From the NCBI RefSeq assembly GCF_001570785.1, contig NZ_BCSI01000010.1:1-64000 (forward strand): a stretch of 64,000 nt of DNA, written 5' to 3'. Shown here one piece after another: positions 11,874 to 21,228 of the stretch; the stretch's first letter is position 1, and each line of letters starts with the position of its first letter. This DNA is from Dermabacter hominis NBRC 106157. Lineage in GTDB: Bacteria; Actinomycetota; Actinomycetes; Actinomycetales; Dermabacteraceae. The translations under genes and the position numbers were made by a program. Below the pieces are notes generated by a model, which worked only from the letters and a program-made list of their open reading frames with translations, searched no databases and had not been told where the DNA came from.

Positions 11874-13060
11874 CTATTGCGGCGCATTAGCACGATCGCG
11901 CCCGTAGCCGCGAGGCCGAGGCCCGCAATCACACCGCCGATGAGCCATGCGACCGATAGGCCGAGCGGTTGCCGTGAAGGATCGGTGATGAGCTGGGTGG
12001 AGCCCTTCTCCGGCTCCTCTTGAGGTTGACCGGGCGTCGGGCTCGGGGTTGGGCCTGGTCTGACGATGCCGCCAGCATCGCCGTTGCCACTCGTGCCGTG
12101 GTGGCTGAGTTTCGAATAGTCGCTTCCCACGGCGCCGAAGTCGGCTGAGCGTCCGTAGCCGCTTCGCTGGGGAATGCGGGACATGGCGGAGGGGCGAGAG
12201 CGCACGAACCTCGATCCGCCAGCTTCGGTTGACGATCCTTCGGGCTCACCCGTTTGTTCGCGAGAGGGCGTCGTCGAGGGTTCGGTGCTGCCGGGGCTGT
12301 CGCTCGGATCGGCGGGGAGCGGCGCTTCCGTTTCAGGGCGAGGGGAAGGGCGCGCTGGCGAGGATGGGGACGCCGGTTCCGTTGGTGAAGGCGCAGGTTC
12401 CTTCGTGGGATCCGGCTTCGGGGTGGCGGTAGGCTCCGCAGTTGGTTTGGGATCCGGCGTCGGCGTGGGGGTTGGATCGGGTTGATCCGTGGGGCTTGGC
12501 TTGGGCTGTTCCGTTGGGCTTGGCGAGGGCTGCTTGGTGGGATCGGGCGTTGGCGTCGGTTCAGGAGTCGGGGTTGGCGTCGGCTCAGCCGGCTCGGTGA
12601 TGGTGACCTGCGCGCTAGACTTTGTGCCGCCCTCGAGTGGCGCGACAGTGACCGTGTAATTTCCGGGCTCTGCGATGACGAAGGTTACGCTTGCACGCCC
12701 GCTGGCGTCCACAATCGCGGTGTCGCGCGAATAACCGAGCGGCGGGAGCTCGACGGGCTTGCCTTCGGCGGGGGTTGCGGTCGCTTCGACTTCGACGGCT
12801 GGATCGGCGCGGCGGTATTCGCCTTGCACCTGCGTGCCTTCCTTGAGGCCGCATACGAGTGCCGTAAACGCCTTTCCCTTTTCGACCTTCGCTTCGGAAA
12901 GGGTGACGGTTCCCGGTGTGCAGGTGGTGTCGACAGCAAAAGCGCTTACCGTCTCAAACGGCGCCGTACCCGAGATCGCGATTGCCGAGGCGAGCACACT
13001 CGCTCCTACGACGACACCGCCCAGGCGGCGGCGAAGCGCAGTCGTGCGGGGCTGGGCCAT
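11870..13060 (-). CDS. Secreted, membrane-anchored Pro/Thr-rich surface protein
   Basis: 396 aa. A basic N-terminus (MAQPRTTALRRRLGG) and hydrophobic stretch form a signal peptide ending near AFA-VD at about residue 42. A small domain with two cysteines (CTPGTVTLSEAKVEKG to ALVCG) and beta-rich sequence up to about residue 160 resembles an Ig-like or adhesin module. A long Pro/Thr/Glu stalk with PTPTPEPTPTPDPT and SPTEQPKPSP repeats follows, then a Ser/Gly-rich part. A C-terminal membrane helix (SVAWLIGGVIAGLGLAATGA) ends in LMRRNS. No LPXTG is seen, so it is probably held by the helix. GAGGA precedes the ATG at 13060. Function unknown. Confidence 0.8.
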   Translation of the reverse strand: MAQPRTTALRRRLGGVVVGASVLASAIAISGTAPFETVSAFAVDTTCTPGTVTLSEAKVEKGKAFTALVCGLKEGTQVQGEYRRADPAVEVEATATPAEGKPVELPPLGYSRDTAIVDASGRASVTFVIAEPGNYTVTVAPLEGGTKSSAQVTITEPAEPTPTPTPEPTPTPDPTKQPSPSPTEQPKPSPTDQPDPTPTPTPDPKPTAEPTATPKPDPTKEPAPSPTEPASPSSPARPSPRPETEAPLPADPSDSPGSTEPSTTPSREQTGEPEGSSTEAGGSRFVRSRPSAMSRIPQRSGYGRSADFGAVGSDYSKLSHHGTSGNGDAGGIVRPGPTPSPTPGQPQEEPEKGSTQLITDPSRQPLGLSVAWLIGGVIAGLGLAATGAIVLMRRNS

Positions 13061-13197
13061 GGAGTGCGTCCTCGTGGTCAGGCGAGCGATAGAGATTCCA
13101 CGCGGAAGATTCACCGCGCTCCACCTCACGATAGGCCACGAAACAACCGTTAAGCGTGTAGCGCGCTTAAAACCCGTGTAAAACCCGGGGCATCACC

Positions 13198-14607
13198 CTA
13201 GCGGCGCATGCGCGGCCTGCCCGGATCCTTGAACCGTTTGCCGGCCCGGTAGCCGAACCGGCGAATCGGCGCATTTTCCCGAAAGGCCCTGCGAGCTCCG
13301 AGCGAATCCACGTCACCCACGACGGGGTTCGGCACACGGGAAATGCCCGTGCCGTTGTAGAGATACAGGAGGTTCGCGGCAACCGAACGGCGATTGCGTG
13401 TACCGAGCAACTTCGAGACGTGCACGCCCAGCCATGCGAGCCACCCGATCGAGCCCTGAAGATTCACGCCTCCGGGCAGTTCCGCGATAGCGGCACGCCG
13501 ACCGATCGTCGCCATCGCCCCCAGGTCGTTGTAGTGGAACGGCTTTTGTGCAGCGGCCTCATCGCCCTCGACGAGCGCCTTGATCGCACGCGCCACATGC
13601 TGGCCCATTTGCACGGCGGGTTGGGCGAGTTGCGGCTGTGGATCATCGCCACCGGCGATATCACCCGCGGCCCACACGTTGTCATAGCCCTTGACGCGAA
13701 GGGTGGGATCGACATCGATTCGGCCCCCGCGCCCCTGCGGGAAACCCCACGTGTTTACGGATGTCGACACGCTTACCCCGGCGGCCCAGATCGTGATGTC
13801 TGATTCGACGTAACTGCCGTCGGCGAGGCGCACGAAGTCGTAGCCGACCTCCTCGACACCCTGGCCAAGGCGCAGCGTCACGCCGCGCTTTTCAAGCTCG
13901 CGCGCCGCATACTCGCGATGCTGAGGCTCGAAGGCCTTGAGGAGTTCGTCGCCGCGTTGAATAAGGGAAATCTCGAGCGTTCCCGGGTCCACCTCGGGGT
14001 AGAGCACATCGAGCTCGCTAATGCGGAAATCAGCGAGTGCCCCCGCGATTTCCACGCCCGTGGGGCCACCGCCCACAATCGAAATGGCGAGGCGGTCGGT
14101 GAAGCTCATCTCCGTGAGCTGCGTGGCGCGCTCGAGCTCTGCGAAGATCCTCTCGCGGATCTCGAGAGCCTGCGAGCGGGTGTACATCGGCATCGCGAAC
14201 TCTTCCGCACCCGGGGTGCCGAAATAGTTCGTGGTGGCGCCATTTGCCAAGACGAGGTGGTCGTAGCGCACCGAGCCTCCGTCGGAAAGCTTCACGACCT
14301 GATCGTCGGTGTCAATCCCCGTGACCTCGCCCTGGCGAAAGCGCATGTTGGGGGCGTGGAGGGAGAGCCCGCGCAGGAACATCGTGACGTCGCCAGAGTT
14401 GAGGCCCGCGGTCGCAACCTGATAGAGGAGCGGCTGGAAAGTCTTGTACACGTTCCGATCGATGAGCGTCACCCGCACGCGTGCATCGCGCAGGGCAAGC
14501 ACGAGGTGGGCGCCGGCGAAGCCGCCGCCAACGATCACGACATGGGGCCAACTTGCGCCATCTTTGGCGGGCACGGTTTTGCGATAGAACGCGGGGAGCA
14601 GGGGCAT
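13198..14607 (-). CDS. ndh: Type II NADH dehydrogenase
   Basis: Non-proton-pumping NADH:quinone oxidoreductase at the inner face of the membrane. The 469-aa protein has the FAD motif VVIVGGGFAGAHLVLAL at 23-39, the DRNVYKTFQPLLYQVATAGL segment typical of NDH-2, a second Rossmann motif SIVGGGPTGVEIAGAL for NADH, and the late VWAAGDIAGGD FAD-contact motif. The C-terminal part with FHYNDLGAMATIGR and AWLGVHVSKLLG contains the membrane-associating region. It is transcribed alone on the minus strand, with a weak AAGGA 12 nt before the ATG. Confidence 0.93.
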   Translation of the reverse strand: MPLLPAFYRKTVPAKDGASWPHVVIVGGGFAGAHLVLALRDARVRVTLIDRNVYKTFQPLLYQVATAGLNSGDVTMFLRGLSLHAPNMRFRQGEVTGIDTDDQVVKLSDGGSVRYDHLVLANGATTNYFGTPGAEEFAMPMYTRSQALEIRERIFAELERATQLTEMSFTDRLAISIVGGGPTGVEIAGALADFRISELDVLYPEVDPGTLEISLIQRGDELLKAFEPQHREYAARELEKRGVTLRLGQGVEEVGYDFVRLADGSYVESDITIWAAGVSVSTSVNTWGFPQGRGGRIDVDPTLRVKGYDNVWAAGDIAGGDDPQPQLAQPAVQMGQHVARAIKALVEGDEAAAQKPFHYNDLGAMATIGRRAAIAELPGGVNLQGSIGWLAWLGVHVSKLLGTRNRRSVAANLLYLYNGTGISRVPNPVVGDVDSLGARRAFRENAPIRRFGYRAGKRFKDPGRPRMRR

Positions 14608-14737
14608 GAACGATCTGGTCCTTCAGTGATGCGACTCGGCTATGGCCGCCCATAACGGTAAATCGGTGACGTGAAAGAAAGCTCCACATCCTGTGAGCCG
14701 CGCGACTGTCGTGAGGCTCGCGATCATGTCGCAGTCG

Positions 14738-15208
14738 TTATCCTGCGGTGCGGCGTGCGCGGGAACGCTGGGCGAGCGCGAGTTCGATCCACAGCGCTCC
14801 GACGCCGAGGGCGATTCCGCATGCGTCGGCAATCGCGTCGGTGACATCTGCTGAGCGCGCGGGCATGAACGATTGCAGGACTTCGATCGCGGCGCCCCAC
14901 AGGAAGAGGACGGCAATGAGAATGAGCAGGTGTCGGACCTTCACGACCCCGAAAACTGTCCCAAGCCTCGTGTTCCCACGCTGGTGCGCGCCATTCTCAG
15001 CACGAGGGGACCACGAGAGAGCCCGCGAGTCTTCGAGACATAGAAGTCGTGAAAACGCCCAGGTCGTGAAAGTAAACACGAGGATGTGCCCCAATTTATC
15101 CGCGCCGGGGAGGGAGGCAACCGGCTCGGCGGCTTCGGGAACTTTGGGCAGAAAGAACACGGCATTTGCGAGAGCGGCTACGAAGGCGAAGAAAGGCGCG
15201 GACGTCAT
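14738..15208 (-). CDS. VanZ-like membrane protein
   Basis: 156 aa. Hydrophobic segments lie near 5-20, 38-55, 90-107 and 125-145, and the family pattern is visible: DKLGHILVFTFTTWAF in the first half and GAAIEVLQSFMPARSADVTDAIADACG in the second, matching the conserved E-x-x-Q...R-x-x-D-x-x-D of VanZ-like proteins. Some family members affect teicoplanin resistance; most in actinobacteria are uncharacterised. The ATG lies 6 nt from a TAAACT box, so the gene is probably leaderless. It is divergent from sbcD with only 42 bp between the starts. Confidence 0.8.
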   Translation of the reverse strand: MTSAPFFAFVAALANAVFFLPKVPEAAEPVASLPGADKLGHILVFTFTTWAFSRLLCLEDSRALSWSPRAENGAHQRGNTRLGTVFGVVKVRHLLILIAVLFLWGAAIEVLQSFMPARSADVTDAIADACGIALGVGALWIELALAQRSRARRTAG

Positions 15209-15214
15209 GAGGTG

Positions 15215-15220
15215 AGTTTA
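15215..15220 (-). promoter_or_regulatory. -10 box for leaderless VanZ-like gene
   Basis: On the minus strand TAAACT ends 6 nt before the ATG at 15208; no Shine-Dalgarno is present. Confidence 0.5.
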
Positions 15221-15238
15221 AATGTCCCACCCTCCTCT

Positions 15239-15244
15239 TAGAGT
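15239..15244 (+). promoter_or_regulatory. -10 box for leaderless sbcD
   Basis: TAGAGT ends 6 nt before the sbcD ATG at 15251, with no convincing Shine-Dalgarno. It lies back to back with the -10 of the VanZ-like gene 18 bp away, so polymerases at the two promoters should compete. Confidence 0.5.
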
Positions 15245-15250
15245 GAAAGC

Positions 15251-16444
15251 ATGAAAATTCTTCACACGTCGGATTGGCACCTCGGGCGCACCTTGCACGG
15301 TGAGAACCTGCACGAATACCAGCGGGAGTTCCAGGATTTCCTTCTGGCGAAGGTCCGTGAAACCGGAGCGCACGCTCTCGTGATCGCCGGCGATATCTAC
15401 GATCGTTCGGTCCCGCCCGTCGAGGCGGTTGAGCTTCTGCACGAGTCACTCGCAGCGCTCGCGGAAGAAACCACGGTGATCCTCACGCCAGGCAACCACG
15501 ATTCGGCGGTGCGGCTCGGCTTTGGCGCAAAACTCATGCGGCCAGGCATTCACATTCTCGCGGATGTCGAAGGGATCGAGCACCCGGTTTCGGTAGCCGA
15601 TGAGCACGGTGAGGTGCTCTTTTTCGGGCTGCCCTTCCTTGATCCGGATCTTGCGCGCTACAGCCTCGCTCCCAAGGGTGGGGACCCGCTTCCTCGCACG
15701 CACGAAGACGTTACGGTGCAGGCGATGGATCGAGTCCGCGCAAAACTCGAGACTCTCGGGCATCCGCGAAGCGTCGTGCTTGCCCACACCTTCGTTGCGG
15801 GCGGGGACGGCTCGGATTCCGAACGCGACCTGAGCGTGGGCGGTGTGGCGTCTGTTCCCGGTGGCGTGTTTGCGGGGGTCGACTACGTCGCGCTCGGCCA
15901 CCTCCACGGCTGCCAAAACATGAGTGCGCTTGTCCCTGGCGAGCGGCCCGCCGCGTGGTACTCGGGAAGCCCACTGGCCTTCTCGTTCTCGGAGCGCCAC
16001 CACACCAAAGCCGTTCTTCTTGTCGAGATGGACTCCTCGGGGTTGGTCGAGGTGGAACGTATTCCCACCCCCGTGCGCCGCCGGCTCATCGAACTGGACG
16101 GCTCTCTCAAAGAGATTCTCGATAGTGCCCCGAACTATTCGGAGGATTGGGTCCACGCGATCGTGCGGGAGGAAATTCGCCCCGCGCACCTTCAGCAGAT
16201 CCTGAGCGCGGAACTTCCACATCTCCTCTTTACGGAGTTCCGGTCCACGCGCGAAACGGAATCTAGTGCCGCGCCGGTTGTGACGCGCGAGGCTTCACCG
16301 GCGGAGGTCATCTCGGAATTCTTCGACTACGTCACGGGTGCCGAACCGAACGCCGTGCAACGAGACATCATTGAGCAGGTGCTCGCCGATGCGCGCGCAC
16401 GTGCCGATCTCACCGAGTCGCACGCACAGCGAAAGGCCTCCTGA
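15251..16444 (+). CDS. sbcD: Exonuclease SbcCD subunit D
   Basis: Mre11-type Mn-dependent nuclease that, with SbcC, cleaves hairpins and processes DNA ends. The 397-aa protein has all metallophosphoesterase motifs: TSDWHLGRTLHG (6-17), VIAGDIYDRS, LTPGNHDSAV, a later HTFVAGG and ALGHLHGCQ. The capping domain and C-terminal SbcC-binding region follow. The stop is 4 bp before the sbcC start, so they form one operon. The start is supported by the conserved MKILHTSDWHLG N-terminus and by a TAGAGT box 6 nt upstream. Confidence 0.96.
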   Translation: MKILHTSDWHLGRTLHGENLHEYQREFQDFLLAKVRETGAHALVIAGDIYDRSVPPVEAVELLHESLAALAEETTVILTPGNHDSAVRLGFGAKLMRPGIHILADVEGIEHPVSVADEHGEVLFFGLPFLDPDLARYSLAPKGGDPLPRTHEDVTVQAMDRVRAKLETLGHPRSVVLAHTFVAGGDGSDSERDLSVGGVASVPGGVFAGVDYVALGHLHGCQNMSALVPGERPAAWYSGSPLAFSFSERHHTKAVLLVEMDSSGLVEVERIPTPVRRRLIELDGSLKEILDSAPNYSEDWVHAIVREEIRPAHLQQILSAELPHLLFTEFRSTRETESSAAPVVTREASPAEVISEFFDYVTGAEPNAVQRDIIEQVLADARARADLTESHAQRKAS

Positions 16445-16448
16445 ACCC

Positions 16449-19400
16449 ATGAAACTTCACCATTTGAGTTTCGAGGGCATCGGGCCGTTCAGGGAGAAAG
16501 TCGAACTCGATTTCGATGCGCTCGGCGCGAGCGGCCTCTTTCTCCTCGAAGGTGCCACGGGTTCGGGAAAGTCCACCGTCATCGATGCGACCGTCTTTGC
16601 CCTCTACGGCAATGTCGCGGGCGGCGGATCGAGCGATGCGCGGGTGCGAAGCGACTTCATGCCCAATACGCGGCCGAGCGTCGTGGACCTCTTTTTCGAG
16701 GTCCCACGAGGGATCTACCGGGTTCGGCGTACCCCCGCCTACGAGCGCGCTCGCCTGCGCGGAAAAGGCGCTCCCGTGCATGAGAACCAGAGCGCGAAGC
16801 TCTGGCGGCTTGCCTCGCCCGAAGCGCTGGGTGAGGCGATCGTCGGCACCGAACGCGCGGAAGAGATCGAGCCGATCGCCAACCGACCGGCCGACGTTGG
16901 CCGGGAGATTCAGGACTTGCTCGGCCTCACGCATGCGCAGTTCACCCAAACGGTCGTGCTCCCTCAGGGGGAGTTCGCCCGGTTCCTCAAAGCTGACACG
17001 AGCGAACGCAAGACTGTGCTCGAACGGATCTTCCAGACTCAGCTGTACGAGCAGATCGAGCAATCATTCGGCGAACTCAGACGCGAGGCTCAGCGCGACG
17101 TCGAAGCCTCAAAAGCGGAACTCGGCGCGGCCCTCCAGCGGGTCCTCGAGGCGGCATCGGTCAGCGATGAGCAACGCATGCAGGCGCTCACCGATACCCG
17201 GGATTTCACCCCGGCGGGTCTCGAGCGTGCGAGGGCCATTGGCGAGGAGCTCGAGAATTCCTCTGAAGCCGCCTGTCGCGAAGCCATGCGCATCCTGGAC
17301 ATGGCGCAGGCGGCCTCGAACGAGGCGGAGGAAGCCGCGAAAAAAGCCACCGAACGCCACGATTTGCTCGCTCGCAAAGCCCAGCTCGACGCCCACGAGA
17401 GGAAACGAACTTCGATTGAAGGGGCGGCGCGCAAAGCCCGCGAAAGCCTTGCCTCTCACGAACGCGCCGAAAAACCGTTCTACGCCCACGCGCATGAAAA
17501 GAGTGCGGCGGCAGCGCTGGACGCCGCCGCGACGGCGCTTCCCGAAGCCGAACGCGGGCAGGTCTCCCAGTGGGGAGCGCTAAGCGACAACAACCATCAG
17601 CGAAGCGAAAGTGCACTGGGCGCGGCTGCTGCGCTCGCGAGCCTCGAAAAGGAGGAAGTAGCGCTACCTCGACGTGCGACCGAGGCGAAAGAGGCTGCTC
17701 GCGAGGCTGAACGAGCGGCGGAAGCGTCGAAAGAGAAGGCGACGCTGCTGAACGAGCGGCCGTCGGAACGCGAAGCGCTCACCGAGAAGCTTCGCGAGGC
17801 GACCGAGAGGGCCTCGAGCCTCGGAGCCCTCAAAGAAAAGCGTGAGTCCCATGCCGCGCGCGAGCGTACCGCGAAGGAGGCGAGCGCGACCCTCGAAACG
17901 TACTCGTCGCGCGCGCAGCATGAACGCGACATGCTCGCGGCCCTCAAGCGCGCGAGTGAGGAGGAGGCACGCCTTCGGCGCAAACGCCTCGACGCGATCG
18001 CCTTCGAGCTCGCGGCGGATCTCGAGGACGGCCAGGCATGCCCCGTGTGCGGGGCGTGTGAGCACCCGGCCCCCGCGCACACCGACGATGAGCTCGTGAG
18101 CCAAGAGCGCATTGCGGCGGCCGAACGCACGCGAGTGGAGGCCGAACAGGGCCTGAGCGAGGCGCGGGCATCGGCAGCTGCCACCAAGGCACTCCATATT
18201 GATGCCCTCGAGCGGGCGTGGGGGGAGAGCGTCGAGGAGGATCTCGCGAAGTTCCAGGAGCAGCTCCCTGAACTCATCGAACGCTTGAAGAGCGAGGGCG
18301 TTGCGCTTGCCCGCGAGGAGGAGCGTGCGCGCGAAGCCGAGGGCGAGCGTGAGCGAGTGAAAACCGAGATTTCGCGGTTCGACGAGCGAACGGCCTCACT
18401 CGAACGCGAAGCACACAAGGAGGCGCTCGCCGCCGAGCGTGCCGCCCTCGAAGCTCAGCACCTCGAGAAAGCTCTCACCGAGACCCGCGCGGCCATTGCT
18501 CAGGAGCTCACGGACCACGAAGGCTCGCACGAGAGCATCGCGGCGCTCCGCCTCTCGCTCCTGACGGAGGGGGAGGCTGCACGTGCACACGCAAAACTGC
18601 TCGACAAAGCCCTGGAGGCTCGCTCCGTGCATGAGCGGGCTCAAACGCACCTCAACGAAGCACTCGAGGGCAGCGGCTTTGACGCTATAGAAAATGTGGT
18701 TCAGGCGCGTCTTGCCCCCGACCGTAGACAATCGCTCGAGGACACAGTGAAGGAGCATTCTTCGCTCACCGCGCTCATCGAGGATGCCCGCGCGGACGGC
18801 CGCCTCGAGGGCATTGATGCGAGCGAAGAAGCTCAGCGAGATGCAGCCGATGCTCTCGAGACCGCGGCAGCGCGCGTGCGCGAGACCCGCGATGCGCACA
18901 CGGAAGCCGCGGGAACCCACGCGACTCGCGCGAAAGAGCTCGAGCGTGTGAAACGCGCACGCACAGATTTCACGGCGCTTGCCGCCGCGCACGAGAAACG
19001 CTCGGCGCGTCAAAGCGAAATACTTCGCCTCGCGAATATCGCGACGGGAAACTCGAGCGATGCGAAAGCACGTCTGACCCTGTCGACGTTCGCGGTCATG
19101 CGCCGCTTCGAGAAGGTCATCGAGGCCGCGAATGCGCGGCTATCGGCTCTCTCGGGTGGGATCTACGAGATCCGCCTTGCGCCACCCGAGAAAACAGGCC
19201 GCAAGCACGTTGGGCTCGACCTCGACATGCTCGACTTGCGCAATGATTCCTCTCGCTCGCCCTCGACCCTCTCGGGCGGTGAAACCTTCTATGTGTCACT
19301 CGCACTCGCGCTCGGCCTCGCCGACGTCGTGAGCGGAGAAAACGGCGGGGTGCAGATGAACACCCTCTTTATCGACGAAGGCTTCGGCACGCTCGACCCG

Positions 19401-19562
19401 GAAAAACTCGAGGGTGTGATCGCCGAGATCCGCCAACTTGCCGCCCACGGTCGCACGGTGGGAATCATCTCCCACGTCGCCGAACTCAAAACACAGATCG
19501 CGGAGAAGGTGCACGTGGAAAGAAAGTCCGACGGCACCTCGCGCATCAGCGTGAGTGTGTAG
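16449..19562 (+). CDS. sbcC: Exonuclease SbcCD subunit C
   Basis: Rad50-type ATPase partner of SbcD, 1037 aa. The N-terminal ATPase half has LEGATGSGKSTVIDA (Walker A, about 35-49) and a Q-loop region FTQTVVLPQGEFARFL. Long Ala/Glu/Arg coiled coils flank a zinc hook CPVC (C531, C534), normal for dimerisation. The C-terminal half has STLSGGETFYVSLALALGL (signature) and NTLFIDEGFGTLD (Walker B and catalytic Glu). I chose the ATG at 16449 because it gives the conserved MKLHHLSFEGIGPF start and follows the sbcD stop by 4 bp. The coiled coils are encoded by strongly biased GC-rich codons, which produces many spurious antisense frames. Confidence 0.96.
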   Translation: MKLHHLSFEGIGPFREKVELDFDALGASGLFLLEGATGSGKSTVIDATVFALYGNVAGGGSSDARVRSDFMPNTRPSVVDLFFEVPRGIYRVRRTPAYERARLRGKGAPVHENQSAKLWRLASPEALGEAIVGTERAEEIEPIANRPADVGREIQDLLGLTHAQFTQTVVLPQGEFARFLKADTSERKTVLERIFQTQLYEQIEQSFGELRREAQRDVEASKAELGAALQRVLEAASVSDEQRMQALTDTRDFTPAGLERARAIGEELENSSEAACREAMRILDMAQAASNEAEEAAKKATERHDLLARKAQLDAHERKRTSIEGAARKARESLASHERAEKPFYAHAHEKSAAAALDAAATALPEAERGQVSQWGALSDNNHQRSESALGAAAALASLEKEEVALPRRATEAKEAAREAERAAEASKEKATLLNERPSEREALTEKLREATERASSLGALKEKRESHAARERTAKEASATLETYSSRAQHERDMLAALKRASEEEARLRRKRLDAIAFELAADLEDGQACPVCGACEHPAPAHTDDELVSQERIAAAERTRVEAEQGLSEARASAAATKALHIDALERAWGESVEEDLAKFQEQLPELIERLKSEGVALAREEERAREAEGERERVKTEISRFDERTASLEREAHKEALAAERAALEAQHLEKALTETRAAIAQELTDHEGSHESIAALRLSLLTEGEAARAHAKLLDKALEARSVHERAQTHLNEALEGSGFDAIENVVQARLAPDRRQSLEDTVKEHSSLTALIEDARADGRLEGIDASEEAQRDAADALETAAARVRETRDAHTEAAGTHATRAKELERVKRARTDFTALAAAHEKRSARQSEILRLANIATGNSSDAKARLTLSTFAVMRRFEKVIEAANARLSALSGGIYEIRLAPPEKTGRKHVGLDLDMLDLRNDSSRSPSTLSGGETFYVSLALALGLADVVSGENGGVQMNTLFIDEGFGTLDPEKLEGVIAEIRQLAAHGRTVGIISHVAELKTQIAEKVHVERKSDGTSRISVSV

Positions 19563-19653
19563 CGGGCGGTGCCTGCGCGATTCTCTATAGACTGTTGCCT
19601 CCGCCAGCGGCGTCCCAACTGCCCCTTGCCCGCCACGCACTAAGGAGAACACC

Positions 19654-20160
19654 GTGCCTGTGGACATCATCGTGACCATCATCGCCGCGCTCGCCTTCGC
19701 GGTAGGTATCACGGGCATCGTGCTGCCCGTGCTTCCCGGGTCATTCCTCATCCTTATCGGAATGCTCGTATGGGCCATAGGGATCGGTGGCTGGACGGGC
19801 TGGGTTGCGTTCGCGCTGGTCGCGATGTTTTCGATCGCGGGTATGGCGAGCAGCTACGTGCTCACAGGGCGGAAGCTCAAACAGAGCGAAGTGCCCACGT
19901 GGGCGATCTTCGTCGCGATCGGCTGCGCGATCCTCGGCCTGTTTCTCATCCCCGGCCCGGGCCTCCTCATCGGGTTCATTCTCGGCTTCTTCCTCGTAGA
20001 GCTGAGCCGCAAGCGCGAGTTCCACGACGCTCTCAATTCGACGCTCTCCACCTTGAAAACCCTCGGGATTGGCATTCTCGTAGAACTCCTGCTCGCGATG
20101 GCGAGCGGAACAGTGTTCATCGTCGCGCTTGGCATCCACCTCTTCTCGAGGGCTGGTTAG
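19654..20160 (+). CDS. DUF456 family membrane protein
   Basis: 168 aa, nearly all membrane. Hydrophobic segments lie at about 5-25, 29-45, 49-70, 82-120 (helical pair) and 135-160. The two glycine/proline-rich stretches (VGITGIVLPVLPGSFLILIG and LGLFLIPGPGLLIGFILGF) are typical of DUF456, a small integral membrane family of unknown function. It starts at GTG with AAGGAG 7 nt upstream. It follows sbcC by 91 bp and overlaps the convergent WYL regulator by 4 bp at the stops. Confidence 0.8.
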   Translation: MPVDIIVTIIAALAFAVGITGIVLPVLPGSFLILIGMLVWAIGIGGWTGWVAFALVAMFSIAGMASSYVLTGRKLKQSEVPTWAIFVAIGCAILGLFLIPGPGLLIGFILGFFLVELSRKREFHDALNSTLSTLKTLGIGILVELLLAMASGTVFIVALGIHLFSRAG

Positions 20161-21140
20161 CGATCGCGGCGGCGATGATCGGCAGTGCTTTGTGCTGAGT
20201 GAAACTGCACGATCTGGGCCGCGATCTCGCGGAATCGAACCACCGCTGCGGCTGGTCTTAAGATCCGAATGTGGTCTCCGAATTGGAGGAGCTGCCGAAC
20301 CGATTCAACGTCTGGATAGTGGACGACGATATGAGTCCACTCGTCCTCGGAGCCGTCGATACGGATCATTCGCCCTCTAAGGATTCGTCGGGCCAGATCT
20401 AGGCGGGTCGAGCGCAGCTGTGCGTGCACCTCGATACCAGGCGCCGACTGAAAACTGGTCAGCAATTCTTGCCACACTGAGCGCAGATCGCAGTCCGGTC
20501 GTAGCACTGCGGAATCCGTAAGTAGCTCGCGGGTCTCAATGCGGCTGGTGTTAAACATGCGGGGTTGTGAGGCGACGTCAGCCACTAGATACCAGGATCC
20601 GGCTTTGTTCACGAGACCGTAAGGGTCCGCGACAACCCACTGCCCGCTGCTCTCGCCGCTGCGTCGATATCGGAGGCGGATGCGTTGTCTATTTCGAGCA
20701 GCGGTGAGAAGGTCGGCCACGTCGAGTTCCTGCTCGGCCGTGAGCCATCCAGAGGGGTCGACGTGGAGGACCTCGGGCAAGGGCAGAGCGGCGGAGGTTT
20801 GCTTACGCGCCGCAACAGCGGTCAGCTTCTGCTGGGTTCTGACATGTACAGCATGGAGCCCGATCTGCTCAAGAAGACCCTCATCTAGTCCTGCGACGGA
20901 AAGCAGCTGCAGTTCATGTGGATCGAGGCGTGAGATGTCGAGCCGGGCCCGGTGATCCAGCACGATGGCTCCGCCCCGGCCCCGCTCGGTGTAGATCGGC
21001 ACCCCAGCAGCCGACAACGCCGTGATGTCACGCAGGATCGTGCGTGAAGATACCTCGAGACGGCGAGCCAGTTCTTGACTGGTCATTCGTTCGTGGGTTT
21101 GCAGTAGCAGCAGGATGGACAACAAGCGGGACGACTTCAT
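20157..21140 (-). CDS. WYL-domain (YafY/DeoR-like) transcriptional regulator
   Basis: 327 aa. The N-terminal winged helix (HTH_11 type) covers residues 1-55: SSRLLSILLLLQTHERMTSQ and ELARRLEVSSRTILRDITAL. A central region follows, then a WYL domain around 155-235 containing IRLRYRRSGES and VVADPYGLVNKAGSWYLVA, where the W-Y-L signature is visible. The C-terminal part resembles the WCX extension. The ATG at 21140 has AAGGAT at 5 nt. It is divergent from the VOC gene at 21229 and likely regulates it. Its codons look less G+C-rich at third positions than the neighbours, which suggests acquisition. Confidence 0.9.
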   Translation of the reverse strand: MKSSRLLSILLLLQTHERMTSQELARRLEVSSRTILRDITALSAAGVPIYTERGRGGAIVLDHRARLDISRLDPHELQLLSVAGLDEGLLEQIGLHAVHVRTQQKLTAVAARKQTSAALPLPEVLHVDPSGWLTAEQELDVADLLTAARNRQRIRLRYRRSGESSGQWVVADPYGLVNKAGSWYLVADVASQPRMFNTSRIETRELLTDSAVLRPDCDLRSVWQELLTSFQSAPGIEVHAQLRSTRLDLARRILRGRMIRIDGSEDEWTHIVVHYPDVESVRQLLQFGDHIRILRPAAAVVRFREIAAQIVQFHSAQSTADHRRRDR

Positions 21141-21228
21141 TCCCAATCCTTAAAGAAAACATGACAGCAGGTGTCGTCTATGCCTGATTATATGGGGCTC
21201 CCTGATCCACTGACATAAGGAGAGACCC

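Noticed and set aside
16338-16448. SbcC start 37 codons earlier
   Set aside because: It would lie in the end of sbcD, and the residues do not match SbcC. The ATG at 16449 gives the conserved N-terminus.
17597-19013. Long Ser/Arg-rich frames antisense to sbcC
   Set aside because: Typical shadows of GC-rich coiled-coil codons, with no start signals or domains.
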